Assembly (NCBI GenBank): GCA_964404255.1
Contig: CAYOJJ010000001.1
Span: forward strand, 1-64,000
Reading direction: 5' to 3'
Length of the DNA stretch: 64,000 nt
Origin: JAFDZW01 sp964404255
Lineage (GTDB): Bacteria > Bacteroidota > Ignavibacteria > Palsa-1295
Shown here: in pieces, positions 25,647 through 34,421 of the stretch
Numbering within the stretch: position 1 is the first letter of the stretch
How the letters are laid out: every line of letters begins with the position of its first letter
Position numbers and translations under genes: made by a program
The notes under the pieces: generated by a model
Databases searched by the model: none
What the model was told of the DNA's origin: nothing
Seen by the model: the letters and a program-made list of their open reading frames with translations, nothing else

Positions 25647-26309
25647 ATGAAAGTACCATTTGATTATTCCAAGGTGACGAGTTTGTATCAAGCAGACCCG
25701 GTCTTCAATGCCTTAGTGCCGATGGTCGTCGAGCAGACCAGCCGCGGTGAACGTGCCTACGATATTTATTCCCGCCTGCTCAAAGAACGCATCGTCTTCA
25801 TCGGTACGCCGATCGACGATACGGTTTCGAGCCTGCTCATCGCCCAGCTGCTCTTCCTCGAGTCCGAGGACCCGGATAAGGATATTAATATCTATATCAA
25901 TTCTCCCGGTGGTTCGGTATCGGCAGGACTGGCGATCTACGATACGATGCAATACATCAAACCGGAATGTGCGACGATCTGCCTCGGCATGGCTGCTTCG
26001 ATGGCATCGTTATTACTTGCCGGCGGCGCTGCCGGAAAGCGTTCGGCGCTTCCGCACTCGCGTATCATGATCCACCAGCCGCTCGGCGGAACACAGGGAC
26101 AGGCAACGGACATCGAGATCTATACCAAAGAAATGCTTCGTATCCGCGATGAACTCTACGGTATCTACTCGAAGCATAGCGGCCGTGATGTTGCCGAGAT
26201 CGCCAAGGACTCCGAACGCGATAACTACATGAACCCGACCCAGGCAAAAGAATACCGCCTGATCGATAACATCATGACCCACAACGAACTCAAAGCCGCC
26301 AAGAGCTAA
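25647..26309 (+). CDS. clpP: ATP-dependent Clp protease proteolytic subunit
   Basis: Serine peptidase of 220 residues forming the 14-subunit chamber that degrades proteins fed by ClpX or ClpA. The catalytic triad is visible: Ser118 in GMAASMAS, His143 in MIHQPLGG, and Asp192 in ERDNYM. The N terminus is about 20 residues longer than in E. coli mature ClpP, consistent with a processed propeptide. It follows tig; its unfoldase partner is elsewhere. Confidence 0.97.
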   Translation: MKVPFDYSKVTSLYQADPVFNALVPMVVEQTSRGERAYDIYSRLLKERIVFIGTPIDDTVSSLLIAQLLFLESEDPDKDINIYINSPGGSVSAGLAIYDTMQYIKPECATICLGMAASMASLLLAGGAAGKRSALPHSRIMIHQPLGGTQGQATDIEIYTKEMLRIRDELYGIYSKHSGRDVAEIAKDSERDNYMNPTQAKEYRLIDNIMTHNELKAAKS

Positions 26310-26329
26310 GTTCGGTTGAACAGATTCTC

Positions 26330-26362
26330 AAAAGGCAGGCCGCGCAAGCGCCTGCCTTTTTC
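26330..26362. terminator. Bidirectional intrinsic terminator
   Basis: GGCAGGC (26334-26340) pairs with GCCTGCC (26350-26356), with additional GC pairing around a GCAA loop; A tract before and T-rich tract after. It sits between convergent clpP and the PAP2 gene. Confidence 0.85.
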
Positions 26363-26365
26363 TTT

Positions 26366-27211
26366 TTAAAACTTGTAGGTAAGCGAAAGGCCGCCGATGG
26401 TTGGCGAGATAATGAGGCCTTGATCGGGAATACTATCATGCTTCATACGGCCTTCTTCGTCGCGATGGGTTACCCAGAGCCCGGTCGTTGTTGCGATCGC
26501 GGCGCCGAGGAAGGTATCGGAGAACCAGTGCTGGTCGTGGTACATCCGCGAGAAGGCGGTCGTTGCGGCAATGCCATAGAGAAGGACTGTTGCAACGGGA
26601 TGATCGATGCGGGCCGCTAAGACCGAAGAGATACTGAAGGCCACCGTCGTGTGGCCGGAAGGCATCGAGTAGTAATCGTTCGTAAAAGAAAACGGATGAA
26701 AAGAGTAATTGCCGGCGCCGGTAAACGGACGCGATCTTCCGATCACAAATTTTAATAAGCCAGAAGTGGTGCCGGCAAAAGCAAGCGTCTCGATCAATTC
26801 ACGGCCGGTTACCCGAAGCCAATCGTTATTAAACGCTAATCCTCCGAGATACGCAATTCCGCAGGCGCCGAGAATTCCATAAAGATCGCCATAATGGCGA
26901 AAGACATCCATCGTGGAATTCGTCGAACTCGCATGAGACATACTCAGCGCTATACGGCGGCCAGAGCTATCGGCAAGCGTCGCTGCGGCAGTGCCACCGA
27001 GCACTACTCCGGTGATAAACCAATCGTTCTTATCGAAAGAAGCAGGGCGGGTAAAGAAGGGGCCGATATCACCCCAAACCGTTGCTATATCAGAGCCGAC
27101 GGTCGAAACGATCGAAGGCCTGGTGCTTGTAGAATCGGCCGCAAGGCAGGCAGTGGAAGAACAGAAAGTAGTTAAGAACAGGGCAATGATCCAACAAGAA
27201 GCGCTCTTCAT
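26366..27211 (-). CDS. PAP2-superfamily phosphatase, exported
   Basis: 281 residues with a signal peptide (residues 1-24, ending CLAA) and the three PAP2 phosphatase motifs: KFVIGRSRPF, SMPSGHTT and SRMYHDQHWFSD, with the catalytic His residues in the second and third. The family removes phosphate from lipid phosphates or undecaprenyl diphosphate. The ending SPTIGGLSLTYKF has the terminal aromatic typical of outer-membrane proteins. Its ATG overlaps the stop of ppk1 (TAATG), which indicates co-translation. A role in phospholipid, undecaprenyl pyrophosphate or periplasmic polyphosphate turnover is possible; the sequence does not decide. Confidence 0.88.
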   Translation of the reverse strand: MKSASCWIIALFLTTFCSSTACLAADSTSTRPSIVSTVGSDIATVWGDIGPFFTRPASFDKNDWFITGVVLGGTAAATLADSSGRRIALSMSHASSTNSTMDVFRHYGDLYGILGACGIAYLGGLAFNNDWLRVTGRELIETLAFAGTTSGLLKFVIGRSRPFTGAGNYSFHPFSFTNDYYSMPSGHTTVAFSISSVLAARIDHPVATVLLYGIAATTAFSRMYHDQHWFSDTFLGAAIATTTGLWVTHRDEEGRMKHDSIPDQGLIISPTIGGLSLTYKF

Positions 27212-29331
27212 TACAAGGGTTTATTCTTCGCTCGAAGCAATTTATAACTATCGATCTGCGATTGAATTTTTTCCGCGCCTGCTCTCGGCCGTTTATAATG
27301 ATTCATCTTGCCTTTACTCAGCAGCCGCGCTTTGGTATTATCCTTCAACTGCAGATCGATCATCGCTCTGAGCAGTTCGCGGATCTCGCTATCGTAGATC
27401 GGAAAGGCAACTTCGATGCGATGACTTAAGTTGCGCGTCATCCAATCGGCGCTCGAAAGATAGACGCGCTCGTTACCGTCGTTATAAAAATAGTAGAGGC
27501 GGCTGTGCTCGAGGTAGCGGTCGATAATGCTGATGCCTTTAATATTCGCACTGAACTCCGGATTGCCGCAGACGGCACAGCAGATGCCGCGGACGATAAG
27601 ATGGATGCGCACTCCGGCAATGCTTGCCTCATAGAGCTTTGCCACCATTTCTTCGTCTTCGAGGCTATTAAGCTTTAAAATAATGCGGCCTTTCTTTCCT
27701 TCCTGAACGTGTTTGATCTCGCGGTCGATAAATTTTATCAGCGATTTTCTAAGCGTGAATGGCGCAACCAGCAGATGCTCGAAATCGGCCGAACGCTCTT
27801 TGCGATTGAGGATCTGAAAGACTTCTTTTATTTCTTTGGTAATTCTTGGGTCGGTCGTGAAAAAGCCGAAATCGGTATAGAGCGTCGCGGTCTTTTCATT
27901 GAAGTTGCCGGTCGAAAGGTAGCAGTAGCGTTTCTTTTCACCGGCGACCTGGCGGGTGACGATACAAAGTTTTCCGTGTACCTTCAATCCCGGAAAACTA
28001 TAGAGCACCCTGATGCCCGAGCGTTCGAGCTCACCGGCCCAATAGAGATTTCGTTCTTCATCGAAGCGCGCTTTGATCTCGATAAAAGCCGTCACTTCTT
28101 TACCGGCCTTTACGGCTTCTTTAAGCTGTTCGATCACTTGCGAATTACTAGCAACACGGTACAGCGTGATCTTCACGGCGATCACGGCGGGATCGGTGGC
28201 CGCTTCCTTTAAGAACTGGATCAGGTAATCGTAACTCTGGTACGGATAGGTAAGAAGCACATCGTTCTCTTCGATGGCGGCAAAGAGCGATTTCTTATCT
28301 TTGAGATCGGCATGAGAAAGCAGGGGCAGCGGCTTATTCTCGAGTGCGGTAATGCCGGGATTCGGGAAGCTCATCAGATCGCTGAAATTATGGTAGCGGC
28401 CGCCGGGGATCATATCGTCTTCGGTGAGCTTGAAGAGCTTTGCAAAGGTCTCGAGCATCGGCGCGGGCATCGAAGGATCGTAAAGAAAGCGCGAGGGAAT
28501 ACCTTTCTTGCGGCTGCCAAGACCCTCATTGATCTTCGCCAGAAGATCGCCCTGGAATTCATCGTCGATATGCAATTCCGCATCGCGGGTAAGCTTAATA
28601 GCATACGCACCGAGTACGGAATGCTGTGGGAACAACTGCTTGAGCGAAAGCCGGATCACATCATCGAGGAATAAAATATTAGTGGTACGGCCTTTGCGCG
28701 TAAGCGTGAAAAACCTTCCAAGCTGATCGCTCGGTATTTCGATAATGGCATACTGGCTATCGGCTTTCATTGGCACGAGTTCACGCTCGGCGATGGATTC
28801 GGCCCTTGCTGCCAGTTCGACTGCAAAATAGATCGACTTATTCTTTAAAAACGGTAACTGCGAACCGGGATTGAGAAACACCGGCTGCAAGACCGGCAGT
28901 ACCTGATGCGAAAAATAGCGGCGTACTTCTTCGGCCTGCTCTTCGGTAAGTTCTTTTTCGTTTATCAGAAAGATGTGATGCTTATGCAGTTCGGGAATGA
29001 TCTTCGTTTGAAAAATTCGTCCGAACCCTTCCTGCTGGGAGCGCACGATCTTGTGTATCTTCTTTAATAGTTTTGCCGGTTCAATTTCAAGATCTTTATG
29101 ACTTCCTTTTTTTAAGTTCAGCAGGCTTCGGAGCGAGGCAACGCGCACACGGAAAAACTCATCGAGATTGGAAGAATAAATAGCAAGGAATTTAATGCGC
29201 TCATATAACGGATTGCGGCTATCGGCAGCCTCCTGCAGAACGCGGGCATTGAACTGAAGCCAACTGATCTCGCGGTTGATCGTCTTATAACGGCCGGGCA
29301 TTGGGGCAGGAGTATGGAGTGAGAATTGCAT
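27211..29331 (-). CDS. ppk1: Polyphosphate kinase 1
   Basis: 706 residues, complete. PPK1 makes polyphosphate from the gamma phosphate of ATP. Domain order: N domain with INREISWLQFNARVLQEA and SSNLDEFFRVRV, head domain, then two phospholipase D-like domains. The phosphohistidine is His452 in LKVHGKLCIV, and the second is His609 in YLEHSRLYYF. ARFDEERNLYWA is family-conserved. The gene is upstream of and overlaps the PAP2 phosphatase gene by one base, suggesting joint control, possibly for phosphate storage and release; that link is inferred. Confidence 0.96.
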   Translation of the reverse strand: MQFSLHTPAPMPGRYKTINREISWLQFNARVLQEAADSRNPLYERIKFLAIYSSNLDEFFRVRVASLRSLLNLKKGSHKDLEIEPAKLLKKIHKIVRSQQEGFGRIFQTKIIPELHKHHIFLINEKELTEEQAEEVRRYFSHQVLPVLQPVFLNPGSQLPFLKNKSIYFAVELAARAESIAERELVPMKADSQYAIIEIPSDQLGRFFTLTRKGRTTNILFLDDVIRLSLKQLFPQHSVLGAYAIKLTRDAELHIDDEFQGDLLAKINEGLGSRKKGIPSRFLYDPSMPAPMLETFAKLFKLTEDDMIPGGRYHNFSDLMSFPNPGITALENKPLPLLSHADLKDKKSLFAAIEENDVLLTYPYQSYDYLIQFLKEAATDPAVIAVKITLYRVASNSQVIEQLKEAVKAGKEVTAFIEIKARFDEERNLYWAGELERSGIRVLYSFPGLKVHGKLCIVTRQVAGEKKRYCYLSTGNFNEKTATLYTDFGFFTTDPRITKEIKEVFQILNRKERSADFEHLLVAPFTLRKSLIKFIDREIKHVQEGKKGRIILKLNSLEDEEMVAKLYEASIAGVRIHLIVRGICCAVCGNPEFSANIKGISIIDRYLEHSRLYYFYNDGNERVYLSSADWMTRNLSHRIEVAFPIYDSEIRELLRAMIDLQLKDNTKARLLSKGKMNHYKRPRAGAEKIQSQIDSYKLLRAKNKPL

Positions 29332-29422
29332 ATACCAGGTAAAATACCCGGTAGTAGTTATATAATAATTACTGAATTATTACGTAATTATAAAGCAAAA
29401 GGGATGTCCGGCTGTTCCGGCT

Positions 29423-32389
29423 TTATTTGGCAATAAAGACGAGCTTTTGCGTCCTTGTTCCGTAGGACGCGCTCTCGATGGTGTAAAAATAAACGCCGCT
29501 TACGACCGGTGCGCCGCTTGCATCAGTACCGTCCCAGGTCAGGTACTGCTCCCCTCCTGCTTCGAGCTGGTGATCGAGCAAGGTCGTAATAATATCGCCT
29601 TTGAATGAGTAGATCCGGGCAGTGATAATATCATCTGAGGGTAATTCATACCTGATCGTTGCTCGCTCAGAGGTGCCGCCTTTGGCAAGGAAGGGATTCG
29701 GAAAACTTTGGTCAACCTGTAACGTAGCTTCGGAGCCATAGCTAAGTGCTACCGTATTCGATAGATGTTCGGAGCCATCAAGATCGACTCGGCGCAGGCG
29801 GTAGATGTAGCGGCCGTTTTGTTTTACCGTATCGAAATAGGAATAGCTCGCTCCCGAACTGGGCGAACCTTGAGCCGCAACAAACGCTGCCGTTTCAAAC
29901 GGCTGATAATTCACACTACGCTCGACATCGAATCCCGAAACGCCATTCTCGGCGTCGGTGCTCCATTGCAATTGAGTACCGCCGGTTGCTTTCGTACCCG
30001 TCAGTGTTGTAAACTCCACCGGTACGAGAGATACATTCGTCTCCCAAAGGCTCCTTCCATGCGTACCGACGCGAAGCGTGATCCGATTCGGATGCAACTG
30101 AATATCCTGGCAGGACACCAGCCCCAGCCCCGTGCCCGCGATCTCCCAGCTCTTGCCGGCATTAAGCGTAAAATAAACACCGTTCTCCGTTGCTGCATAC
30201 CAGATCGAAGAAGGATCGGCAGAATCAAGAGCGATGGAATTAACCGGCACTCCCGGCAGCGTATTAGCATTCGTACCCGAAGCTTCGATCCAGCTTTTAC
30301 CGCCATTCGTGGTATAGGAAACCCGCGATTGGCTCGATAGCGTCGAGCGAAACGATGCCACGGCGAAATTACCATCGGAGGGATGGCAGACGATAGAAGC
30401 AACGGCAATTGGCGGAAGCCCGGAAGAGCGGTCGCTCCAGGTTGCTCCGGCATCGGTGGTGCGTTTTATTTTACCGGTCGCAGAGCCAACCCAAAAAATG
30501 CTATCGCTCGAAGAAGAGAGGCCTATTGCCGATAGCGCACTGTGCCGCGAAGTAAATACCGGCGAGATCGGCGACCAATGAATGCCTTCATCATCGGAAC
30601 GCCATAATTTTGTTCTGCCGAAAAAAAGAGTACTCTTTAATTTTGGGGCACGCTGTACCGGCACATCCCAGGCAGTGAGCGTATCGCCGAAATCGAATAA
30701 CAATTCTTTATAACCGGCACCGCCATTGAGCGAACTATAAAGATCGCCATTCGGACCTTCAAGATGCAGCCGGGAGGATTCAATGGGATCGATAAGTGTC
30801 TGAAAGCCATCGCCGCCAAAAAGCTGGATATGTTCCGATCCGCTCTTCAATCGCCAGATACCCTGGTCCTGAAAGCCCGCATAGGTCTTTGTATAATCAT
30901 CGGGATCGAGACCGATGCGGTAGGTACGCATGGTCATCATATTTGTCGATTTATAAACCCAGCTCTGCCCTGCATCGCCGGAGCGATAGACGCCGCCATC
31001 GGTACCGATCCAGACAGCACTGCTTCGTATCGGATCGATAGCAATACTTTGATGATCGGCATGGACATCGGAATGAGAATAGTAATCACTGTACGGCGCC
31101 CAGGAAGTACCCCCATTGTACGAACGATAGGCTTCGATACCACCGATATACACGGTATCGGTAGTACCGGGGCCGGAAGTGGAAGCCAGATACAGATCGT
31201 ACCAGCCCTGCGCTCCGGCGCCGACATTAAAGACTGAAGAAGGAACGCTGTTTATTCTCGTAAAAGAAATACCGCCGTTCTTCGATACATAAAAGCCCTG
31301 AAGCTCCCCGCCCGGCGTAGCGATAAAGACATAGACATGATTGGTATTGCCGCGCGGTACCGATATCGAAGCCTTTCCGATCTCATAGCCCTCCGGCAGA
31401 CCATTATTATCGAGTTTATTCCAGGTCTTGCCATCATCGACCGATTGATAGACGCCGCACTCAGAGAAGAGCCCGCCCGGATTATTACCGACTATCATAT
31501 AGAATACTTTACCACCGCCGCCATTATCTTCAGCCGCAACAATATCCCAAATGATACCATTAGAAGAGCCCGTCGTAGGATAGACTTTGGTAAAAGAAGA
31601 ACCACCATCGCTTGAGCGGTACAACGCCCGGGAAGTACCATCGTACGAACAGGCAAAAACGATCGAGGTATCGAGCGGATGCACCAGCACTTTATTTACG
31701 GTAGCCGTAAACGTGTTTTGCCCGATACGTTTCCACGAGGCGCCTGCATCGACGGATTTATATAATCCGCTGCCATCGAGTGCATCGATGGAAATAGCAT
31801 TATCGCCCGTACCAACGTAAATAGTTGAAGGAGTACCCGGTGCAATAGCAATTGAAGCAACGGCAAGATTCGGAAAGACATTATCGGTCAGCGCCGTCCA
31901 GGAATCGCCGCCATTGGTAGTTTTCCAGACGCCACCGCCGGCAGCGCCCGCATAGACGGTCGAGCGATCATGCGGATCGACTGCTATGGCTTTAGTACAA
32001 CCGGAAGTATTTGCTGGTCCGATGTTGCTCCAGGCATTAGAAAAGATCGGCAGTTTACTACCCGATAGTTTCGGCGGGCTAAGTGCCGCACGGAGAATAT
32101 CACTTTTGGTTTGTTCGACCGCTCGTTCTTTTGCTTCGAGATCGATACGGCCGTCGCTACCGGCGCTTCGCAAGGCATCGTGCAGTTCGCGGGCAACGAT
32201 CGGGCTGCGGCGGATAGAATCCGGAAGAAGATTAAACCGATGAAAGACTCCTTCGTCCGAAGGAGCTACAAGCGGATTTGGCAGTAACGATTCTTTTTCA
32301 GGGGGCAGAATACCCTGGCTATAGGATAGCCCCGAGCAGCCAAACCACCACAGAACACTAAGTATAATACCGGAATATATCTTCACCAC
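29423..32389 (-). CDS. Large secreted beta-propeller (sortilin/BNR-like) protein with C-terminal FlgD-like/T9SS domain
   Basis: 988 residues. Signal peptide region (1-25, GLSYSQG). Residues of about 110-770 carry repeated BNR/Asp-box units (GGGVWKTTNGGDSWTAL, GLYKSVDAGASWKRIGQ, GVYRSGDAGQSWVYKS), i.e. VPS10/sortilin-like beta-propellers. After a fibronectin-like part, the tail has DQSFPNPF and TWDGTDASGAPVVSGVYFYT, characteristic of FlgD-like immunoglobulin domains used as T9SS signals. The product is likely surface-located; a carbohydrate- or protein-binding role is inferred. Paralog-like to the protein at 54107-56662. No catalytic site is recognised. Confidence 0.85.
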   Translation of the reverse strand: MVKIYSGIILSVLWWFGCSGLSYSQGILPPEKESLLPNPLVAPSDEGVFHRFNLLPDSIRRSPIVARELHDALRSAGSDGRIDLEAKERAVEQTKSDILRAALSPPKLSGSKLPIFSNAWSNIGPANTSGCTKAIAVDPHDRSTVYAGAAGGGVWKTTNGGDSWTALTDNVFPNLAVASIAIAPGTPSTIYVGTGDNAISIDALDGSGLYKSVDAGASWKRIGQNTFTATVNKVLVHPLDTSIVFACSYDGTSRALYRSSDGGSSFTKVYPTTGSSNGIIWDIVAAEDNGGGGKVFYMIVGNNPGGLFSECGVYQSVDDGKTWNKLDNNGLPEGYEIGKASISVPRGNTNHVYVFIATPGGELQGFYVSKNGGISFTRINSVPSSVFNVGAGAQGWYDLYLASTSGPGTTDTVYIGGIEAYRSYNGGTSWAPYSDYYSHSDVHADHQSIAIDPIRSSAVWIGTDGGVYRSGDAGQSWVYKSTNMMTMRTYRIGLDPDDYTKTYAGFQDQGIWRLKSGSEHIQLFGGDGFQTLIDPIESSRLHLEGPNGDLYSSLNGGAGYKELLFDFGDTLTAWDVPVQRAPKLKSTLFFGRTKLWRSDDEGIHWSPISPVFTSRHSALSAIGLSSSSDSIFWVGSATGKIKRTTDAGATWSDRSSGLPPIAVASIVCHPSDGNFAVASFRSTLSSQSRVSYTTNGGKSWIEASGTNANTLPGVPVNSIALDSADPSSIWYAATENGVYFTLNAGKSWEIAGTGLGLVSCQDIQLHPNRITLRVGTHGRSLWETNVSLVPVEFTTLTGTKATGGTQLQWSTDAENGVSGFDVERSVNYQPFETAAFVAAQGSPSSGASYSYFDTVKQNGRYIYRLRRVDLDGSEHLSNTVALSYGSEATLQVDQSFPNPFLAKGGTSERATIRYELPSDDIITARIYSFKGDIITTLLDHQLEAGGEQYLTWDGTDASGAPVVSGVYFYTIESASYGTRTQKLVFIAK

Positions 32390-32500
32390 AATAGAGACAC
32401 CACAACGTGCAGGCTATCACATAACCCTTCTATGAGAAAAAACAAAATATCGCTGAATTGTTCACCAAGAATATACTGTAGCGCTGCTGTATAAATAATA

Positions 32501-32523
32501 AAAGCCCCGGCTTTAACCGGGGC
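32501..32523 (-). terminator. Terminator-like hairpin with no matching gene
   Basis: GCCCCGG (32504-32510), loop CTTTAA, CCGGGGC (32517-32523). Read on the minus strand the stem is followed by TTTTATTATT, the shape of an intrinsic terminator. On that strand there is no recognisable gene between about 32524 and 33000, so the transcript it would end is unknown. The remaining gap 32390-32687 holds nothing else I recognise apart from the leader of the XRE gene. Confidence 0.6.
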
Positions 32524-32687
32524 AATCGTTCGATATGGGACTATTTCGTGGCAGGGAGATCGGTTTATTGTCTTTTTGCAGCTATACTTTTTTGCTATTC
32601 TCACATAAATTTAACGGAGTTTTATGATGGATAAAATCCGTCTTATAAGCCTTAAAGGCTCGCGGACAAATAGACGTTACCTTTTCC

Positions 32688-32900
32688 GTGAACTATCGAA
32701 AAGTGATCGGCGAGAACGTCCGCAGGCTCCGAAAGGAGCACGGATGGACACAGGAAAGATTTTCAAAAAAAGCTGTATTAGATATAGATTTTATCGGCAG
32801 AGTAGAGCGGGGACAAACTAATGTTAGTATAGATACATTAGCAATTATGGCGAAGGCATTAAAGGTGAAATTATCGGTTCTTTTGGAAGGAATTGAGTAG
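32688..32900 (+). CDS. Small XRE-family helix-turn-helix regulator
   Basis: 70 residues, GTG start at 32688; the domain fills the protein (IGENVRRLRKEHGWTQERFS, LDIDFIGRVERGQTNVSID, LAIMAKALKVKLSVLLEG). The same frame is closed by a stop just upstream (TAA at 32646), so no ATG is possible; a second GTG at 32703 is an alternative start. An ATG at 32624 preceded by a good ribosome site (ACGGAG) opens another reading frame that overlaps this gene, which may be an upstream leader or a remnant of a different start. Similar in size to the XRE proteins at 6779 and 7147. Target unknown; downstream is ssb at 33031. Confidence 0.75.
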   Translation: MNYRKVIGENVRRLRKEHGWTQERFSKKAVLDIDFIGRVERGQTNVSIDTLAIMAKALKVKLSVLLEGIE

Positions 32901-33030
32901 CCTTATACTCGATTAAACAACCAAGTGATCTTTTCGCGGACTCATAGCCAGCGCTACCTGCAGAACTCATTGAACCAATAGACGATTACGGAGCGTTGAG
33001 CAAGAATAGTATATTTTTATAGGAGCACCT

Positions 33031-33492
33031 ATGGCAGGAAGAAGCCTCAATAAAGCCTGTATTCTCGGAAATGTCGGCCGCGACCCCGAACTTCGTTATA
33101 CCAATAACGGCAAAGCGGTTGCGACCTTCAGCATCGCTACCAGTACCTCCTGGCGCGATCAGAACGGTACGACCCAGGAAAAAACCACCTGGCATAATAT
33201 CGTCGCTTGGGATAAGCTTGCCGAGATCTGCAATAATTATGTGAAAAAAGGGAAACAGGTGTACATCGAAGGCCGTATTGAAAATCGCAGCTATGACGAT
33301 AAAGACGGCAACAAACGCTACGTTTCCGAGATCATAGCTACCGATCTTATCCTCCTCGGCGGTGGCGGCGAAGGCGGAGGCCAGCGTTCCTCCGGGTACG
33401 GATCGGGTTCTTCATCATCGGGTTCGGATGGTTCGATGGTCGAATACGATCAGGCGGCCGCTGGTATCCCCGATGCCGATCTTCCGTTCTAA
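33031..33492 (+). CDS. ssb: Single-stranded DNA-binding protein
   Basis: 153 residues. OB fold with SLNKACILGNVGRDPELRY at the start, TTWHNIVAWDKLAEICNNYV, then VKKGKQVYIEGRIENRSYDD; a Gly/Ser-rich linker (about 108-133) and an acidic tail ending ADLPF, the protein-interaction tip that recruits replication and repair partners. A good Shine-Dalgarno (AGGAG) precedes the ATG. The MCE gene follows after 11 bases. Confidence 0.96.
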   Translation: MAGRSLNKACILGNVGRDPELRYTNNGKAVATFSIATSTSWRDQNGTTQEKTTWHNIVAWDKLAEICNNYVKKGKQVYIEGRIENRSYDDKDGNKRYVSEIIATDLILLGGGGEGGGQRSSGYGSGSSSSGSDGSMVEYDQAAAGIPDADLPF

Positions 33493-33503
33493 TTTTTTAG
33501 TTC

Positions 33504-34421
33504 GTGCAGCAACGATCGAATTCTGACCTTAAAGTCGGCCTTACAGTCCTTATCGGGATTATTGTCCTGATCCTCGGTATCGGATGGGCAAAGGGATGGC
33601 ATATTGGCGGTACTAACCGCATTCTTATTTCTTTCCCAACGGCGGCAGGCCTTGAAAAAGGCGATCCCGTATTCGTTCGCGGCATCAAACGCGGCACGGT
33701 AACCGATATTTCCGAAACGCCCTCGGCTTCGATCCTCGTCGCAGTCGAACTAAGCGAGAAGCTGCCGCTTCATAAAGATGCGGCGGCTACCATTTCGATG
33801 CTCGAACTGATGGGCGGCAAGAAAGTCGAGATCACCGATGGAACACACGGCGTCTTGGACCCCGCAAAAGATACCGTTGCCGGAAATGCCAATGGCGACC
33901 TGAGCTCTATCGTTAGCTTTGCTAATTCGCTTACCGGCACCGTTACTACCCTTGCACAGAAAGTCGATACGATTCTTTCTTCGGTGAACGATCTCTTTGG
34001 CAACGGCGCCTTCAAACAAAAGATCTATACCACGCTCGATGGTGCGAATGCTGCTATCGCCGAAGTGAAATCGGTCATCTCGCAAACAAGAAAGGAGCTT
34101 TCCACGACGCTCACGAATATCGATAAGATCGCCTGCGATGCTTCGACAACTATAACCCAGGTAACACCCGAAGTAACCAGCACACTGAAATCCGTCAAAG
34201 AATTTATCAGCCGAACTCAAAGCTCGCTCGATCATGCGGATTCGGTTGTTTCCGGAGTAAATTCCTTATTGAACGATGCGCGGCAAAACCAATCGCTGCT
34301 TTACAAATTAACAAGCGATAAAAATTTCTCTCGCCAGATCGATTCCACCCTGCAAACCGTCAACCAGATCTTGCGGCAGATACGGGCAAAAGGCGTCGAT
34401 ATTAATCTCCATTTATTCTAA
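33504..34421 (+). CDS. MCE/MlaD-family protein, outer-membrane lipid transport
   Basis: 305 residues. An N-terminal membrane anchor (about 11-31, GLTVLIGIIVLILGIGWAKG) is followed by the MCE domain (about 40-115; ISFPTAAGLEKGDPVFVRGI) and a long coiled-coil-like helical region (about 140-295) rich in Ser, Thr and Gln. In Mla-type systems this subunit forms a hexameric ring that carries lipids between membranes, together with MlaE and MlaF, which are not in this window. GTG start at 33504. Its end overlaps the next gene by one base. Confidence 0.85.
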   Translation: MQQRSNSDLKVGLTVLIGIIVLILGIGWAKGWHIGGTNRILISFPTAAGLEKGDPVFVRGIKRGTVTDISETPSASILVAVELSEKLPLHKDAAATISMLELMGGKKVEITDGTHGVLDPAKDTVAGNANGDLSSIVSFANSLTGTVTTLAQKVDTILSSVNDLFGNGAFKQKIYTTLDGANAAIAEVKSVISQTRKELSTTLTNIDKIACDASTTITQVTPEVTSTLKSVKEFISRTQSSLDHADSVVSGVNSLLNDARQNQSLLYKLTSDKNFSRQIDSTLQTVNQILRQIRAKGVDINLHLF

